Source of the DNA: Desulfonatronospira sp.
GTDB lineage: Bacteria > Desulfobacterota > Desulfovibrionia > Desulfovibrionales > Desulfonatronovibrionaceae
Assembly: GCA_003554505.1 (NCBI GenBank)
Contig: PWGS01000223.1
Span: 1-6,733, forward strand
Direction: 5' to 3'
Length of the DNA stretch: 6,733 nucleotides
Position numbers and translations under genes: made by a program. A model generated the notes under the pieces. The model was not told the DNA's origin. It searched no databases and was given only the letters and a program-made list of their open reading frames with translations. This document shows positions 4,101 to 6,733 of this stretch, in pieces. The first letter of the stretch is position 1, and every line of letters starts with the position of its first letter.

Positions 4101-6560
4101 GTGCACCATTTCCAGACTCTGTCCCCCAAGGGTCTGCTGCCCTGGCAAAAGCTTGTACTTGCTTATATCCTGGGCATCTGGACCCTAAAATATCCCTGGG
4201 CAGGCCTTCTGGGCCTGCTGCTTGTCCTTTTGTTTCTTCCCTTCAAAGACGTCTGGCGCAATATGCTCCTGGCCGGAGTTTTCCTGGGGGCTTTTTTGCT
4301 GGCCTGGTTCAGACTTCCAGACCTTCCCGATCCTGTCCCGGAACTCCAGGCCCGGGAGCGGGTGTGGCTGCAGGGGGAAGTGGATTCCGGGAGTTTCCAG
4401 CCCGGTGACAGAAAGCGCCTTATTCTTAAAGACCTGCTCATTGAACCGGACCGGGAGTCTGCGAAGCTTCCGGGCAGACTGGTTTTCACCTGGAAAGATC
4501 CCCCTGTGGAGGCAGCTCCGGGGCAGAAGCTTCAGGCTCACGTAAATGTCAGGCCGGTGCAGGGCATGGCCAATTTCGGCGTCTGGAACAGCGAATTCTT
4601 CTGGCGTACCCAGGGGGTTTTCTGGAGGAGCTTTGCACAGGGAGAACATATCTGGCACCGTGTGGACCGTGAACCGGGGGGAAGCCATGTGATGCGGAGC
4701 CGCCTCAAGGAGAGGACCCTGCAGGGACTGCATCTTGAAAGTGTAGATGAAGAACAAAGAGCCAGGATCCAGGCATTGGGTCTGGCTCTTTTTTTTGGGG
4801 ACCGCTCCATGCTGGAGCCCGAAGTGCTGGAATGGGTGCGCCTGGCTTCCCTGGCGCATACCCTGGCCCTTTCCGGGCTGCACCTGGGGATCATGGCCGG
4901 AATGGGATTTATGCTGGCTGCAGGCCTGGGGTACCTGTATCCTCGAGTTTACATGCGGCTGCCCTTCATGAAGCTGGGGATTCTTCTGGCGGCGCCCATA
5001 TGCATTGTTTACCTGTGGATGGGCCAGTTCCAGCCGACGCTCATCCGGGCCGGGATCATGCTTGCCTGCTGGGGGTGGTACCTGTTCGCCAACCAGCGCC
5101 GGGTGCTCCTGGACGGGCTTTTCATGGCCGCGGCTCTCATTACCCTGTACAACCCCTGGGCCGTCTTCGACATCAGGCTGCAGCTCTCGGTGATGGCAGT
5201 GGCCGGAATCGCCCTGACCATGCCTTTTGTGGAGCGTTTGTTTGGCAGCATGGATGCCAGGGGCGTCAGCCGGGTTTTCAAGTATTTCCTGGGACTGGCC
5301 GGGGTGACCCTGGCCGCCAACCTGGCCCTTCTGCCCATCCAGGCCTGGCCCTTCAATTACGTAAGTCCCCATCTCTACCTGAATCTTGTCTGGCTGCCGG
5401 TGCTGGGCTTTCTGGTGCTGCCTGCCGGGTTTGCAGGCATTATTATTTCCACTGTTCCCGGGCTGGCTTTTGCCGGAGCCATTCTGCTGGGTCTTGCCGG
5501 GCACCTGCTGGGGTATTTCATATCCGCCCTGGAATTTATGGACAGCCGGGATCTTCTGTACCCCATAATCACGTATCGTCCTGCATGGGTGGAAATGTTC
5601 GCCTATTATCTGCTCCTGGGGGTTCTTATACATGCCGGGCATATGGAGTGGAAAAAGGAGCTCGTCCTCCTGGGCCTGGGGCTGCTTATGTGTCTCGTGG
5701 CTGCGCCCAGGGCGGGACAGCTTCAGGATGACAGCCTGACCATGCGGGTCCTGGATGTGGGCCAGGGTCAGGGCATTGTACTGGAGCTTCCCGGCGAAGA
5801 AAGGATTATGGTGGACGGCGGAGGCAGCTGGAACCCGGATTTCGACCTGGGCCGGGCCGTGGTAACCCCGTCGCTCACCTGGCGCACCCGGCCCCGGAGC
5901 CTGGACAAAGTGGTGTTGAGCCACGCTCACGTGGATCATTACGGCGGGCTCGTTTATCCTCTGAAGTATCTGGGGGCGGATAAATATCTGCACAATTCCA
6001 TCTGGCCGGCTGAACAGGACCGGTTGCGCCTGAAAACAGCCCTGGAGAGGCAAAACGTGCAGGAAGGGGTGGCGTACCAGGGCCATGCTCTCGAACTGGA
6101 GGGCGGAGGGGTTCTGGAGGTGCTGCATCCTGAGGATGCAGGCGGATACGAGCTCCTGAACGATTCCTCCCTGGTCCTGCGCCTTTTATGGAACGGCCGG
6201 CCCCTGGCCCTGCTCCCCGGGGATATAGAGGCCCGGGGGCTGGTGGATCTTCTGGATACGGCCCAGGATCTTTCGGCCCGGGTTCTGCTGGTGCCCCATC
6301 ACGGCAGCCGCAGCAGCGCTGATCCGGAGTTCTACCGCCGGGTGGACCCGGAGCTTGCAGTGGTTTCCCGGGGTTTCATGAACAGGTTCGGCGTTCCCCC
6401 CCAGGAGGTGCTGGCCATCGTGGAGGACATGGAGATAAGACTGTATGACACCGCCGTGCACGGGGAGGTGGTGTTTACCTGGGACAGTCCGGACAGTGAT
6501 CCTCTCATCCGCTGGGCCAGGGGCAGAACCGGACCCCGGGGAGGGCCGTACTGGTATTAG
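4101..6560 (+). CDS. comEC: ComEC/Rec2 DNA-uptake channel with C-terminal MBL-fold domain
   Basis: ComEC carries single-stranded DNA across the inner membrane during natural transformation. From GTG 4101 the protein has 819 residues, a full-length ComEC; starting at ATG 4053 gives 835. The order is canonical. There are N-terminal membrane segments and a soluble beta-rich (DUF4131-like) domain at about 10-185. The polytopic competence domain, about 210-540, includes SGLHLG with His261. The metallo-beta-lactamase-like domain, about 545-800, has DVGQGQG at 552-558, HAHVDH with His608, His610, Asp612 and His613, PGD ending at Asp708, and PHHGSRSS from 732. In most ComEC proteins I know, the metal motif reads H-x-D-x-D-H and the first motif reads DVGQGD. 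Here the former is the classical H-x-H-x-D-H and the latter has Gln557. The domain may be an active nuclease degrading the non-transported strand. No other competence genes are in view. T8G4 at 4789-4800 is a slippage-prone tract. The gene closes the operon. Confidence 0.95.
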   Translation: MHHFQTLSPKGLLPWQKLVLAYILGIWTLKYPWAGLLGLLLVLLFLPFKDVWRNMLLAGVFLGAFLLAWFRLPDLPDPVPELQARERVWLQGEVDSGSFQPGDRKRLILKDLLIEPDRESAKLPGRLVFTWKDPPVEAAPGQKLQAHVNVRPVQGMANFGVWNSEFFWRTQGVFWRSFAQGEHIWHRVDREPGGSHVMRSRLKERTLQGLHLESVDEEQRARIQALGLALFFGDRSMLEPEVLEWVRLASLAHTLALSGLHLGIMAGMGFMLAAGLGYLYPRVYMRLPFMKLGILLAAPICIVYLWMGQFQPTLIRAGIMLACWGWYLFANQRRVLLDGLFMAAALITLYNPWAVFDIRLQLSVMAVAGIALTMPFVERLFGSMDARGVSRVFKYFLGLAGVTLAANLALLPIQAWPFNYVSPHLYLNLVWLPVLGFLVLPAGFAGIIISTVPGLAFAGAILLGLAGHLLGYFISALEFMDSRDLLYPIITYRPAWVEMFAYYLLLGVLIHAGHMEWKKELVLLGLGLLMCLVAAPRAGQLQDDSLTMRVLDVGQGQGIVLELPGEERIMVDGGGSWNPDFDLGRAVVTPSLTWRTRPRSLDKVVLSHAHVDHYGGLVYPLKYLGADKYLHNSIWPAEQDRLRLKTALERQNVQEGVAYQGHALELEGGGVLEVLHPEDAGGYELLNDSSLVLRLLWNGRPLALLPGDIEARGLVDLLDTAQDLSARVLLVPHHGSRSSADPEFYRRVDPELAVVSRGFMNRFGVPPQEVLAIVEDMEIRLYDTAVHGEVVFTWDSPDSDPLIRWARGRTGPRGGPYWY
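4789..4796 (+). other. T8 homopolymer followed by G4 in comEC
   Basis: Eight T followed by four G encode Leu-Phe-Phe-Gly near the start of the competence domain. Gain or loss of one T would shift the frame and abolish the channel and nuclease domains. The LFFGDR peptide is normal for the family, so the tract may simply reflect codon choice. Confidence 0.4.
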
Positions 6561-6584
6561 TCCGGCTGCCCCCGGACTTTTTTT
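6559..6584 (+). terminator. Intrinsic terminator of the efp-ftsK-comEC operon
   Basis: A perfect seven-base-pair GC-rich stem, AGTCCGG (6559-6565) with CCGGACT (6572-6578), encloses a six-base loop and runs into seven T at 6578-6584. The stem starts in the last two bases of the comEC TAG, leaving no 3' untranslated spacer. On the opposite strand the hairpin is preceded by A and not followed by T, so it is oriented for the + strand operon. Confidence 0.9.
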
Positions 6585-6607
6585 CCGCAGGCAGGCCGGT
6601 ATTTGTA

Positions 6608-6733
6608 TCAGCGCACGATATCCAGAAACTGCAGGTGCCTTTCGTACTGGTCCAGGATGTCGGTGATGACCTGTTCCCTGGTCCAGTCCATGAGGTCGTA
6701 GTCCTGGCCGCCCTCGCGCAGGTGCACCTCGGC
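6608..6733 (-). CDS. C-terminal end of an unrecognised protein (partial)
   Basis: Read on the minus strand from the window edge, 41 codons are open and end in TGA at 6610-6608. The visible residues begin AEVHLREGGQDYDLMDWT and end HLQFLDIVR. They are charged, with a probable amphipathic helix (REQVITDILDQYERHL) near the end and no membrane segment. Third codon positions are mostly G or C, as in the neighbouring genes, and no stop interrupts the frame, which supports real coding. I do not recognise the family from this fragment. It converges on comEC, with 47 bases between the two stops containing the comEC terminator. A U-tract terminator for this gene itself is not evident in the gap. Confidence 0.65.
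   Translation of the reverse strand, partial: AEVHLREGGQDYDLMDWTREQVITDILDQYERHLQFLDIVR

Noticed and set aside
4832..5731. A 299-codon + strand frame inside comEC.
   Set aside because: It is out of frame with the ComEC competence domain and has Gly/Arg/Ser/His-rich composition typical of a shifted reading of that domain.
4185..6128. A 647-codon open frame on the minus strand opposite comEC.
   Set aside because: It is an antisense shadow of a GC-rich gene. Its composition is dominated by His, Gln, Pro and Gly, there is no recognisable domain, and the + strand has full ComEC motifs throughout.

Overview
The window looks like chromosomal DNA from a GC-rich deltaproteobacterium, most likely a Desulfovibrio-like sulfate reducer (Desulfovibrionota). 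This is an inference from protein style, the aroQ/efp/ftsK housekeeping mix and the type of intergenic repeats. There is no rRNA or other marker gene here to settle it. The window is almost fully coding and mostly on the + strand.

Left part (1-1075): a reading frame already open at the window edge ends at 611. It resembles the C-terminal part of a LysM-type envelope protein. Two bases later comes aroQ (type II 3-dehydroquinate dehydratase, shikimate pathway), whose Shine-Dalgarno lies inside the end of the first gene, so the two are probably co-transcribed.

Middle spacer (1076-1386): a 311-base gene-free stretch holding two unrelated short-period repeats. One is an imperfect inverted repeat built of TCGGNN hexamers (arms 1109-1144 and 1181-1228), able to form a long hairpin. 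The other is a run of five GCYCCAW heptamers (1333-1367) just upstream of the efp ribosome binding site. This is the least ordinary part of the window.

Right part (1387-6560): efp (elongation factor P), ftsK (membrane-anchored DNA translocase) and comEC (DNA-uptake channel with a C-terminal metallo-beta-lactamase-like domain). Gaps of 19 and about 10 bases suggest one operon. It ends at a strong intrinsic terminator whose stem begins in the comEC stop codon. Beyond it, the last 41 codons of an unrecognised gene run in from the opposite strand (6608-6733), so the operon ends at a convergent junction.

The proteins are ordinary housekeeping families: EF-P eases translation of proline runs, FtsK links division to chromosome segregation, and ComEC imports single-stranded DNA. 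I found no evidence of a new multi-gene system. The points worth a second look are the repeat-filled spacer, an A9 tract at the FtsK membrane/motor boundary whose slippage would release the membrane domain alone, and the unusual metal-site residues in ComEC.
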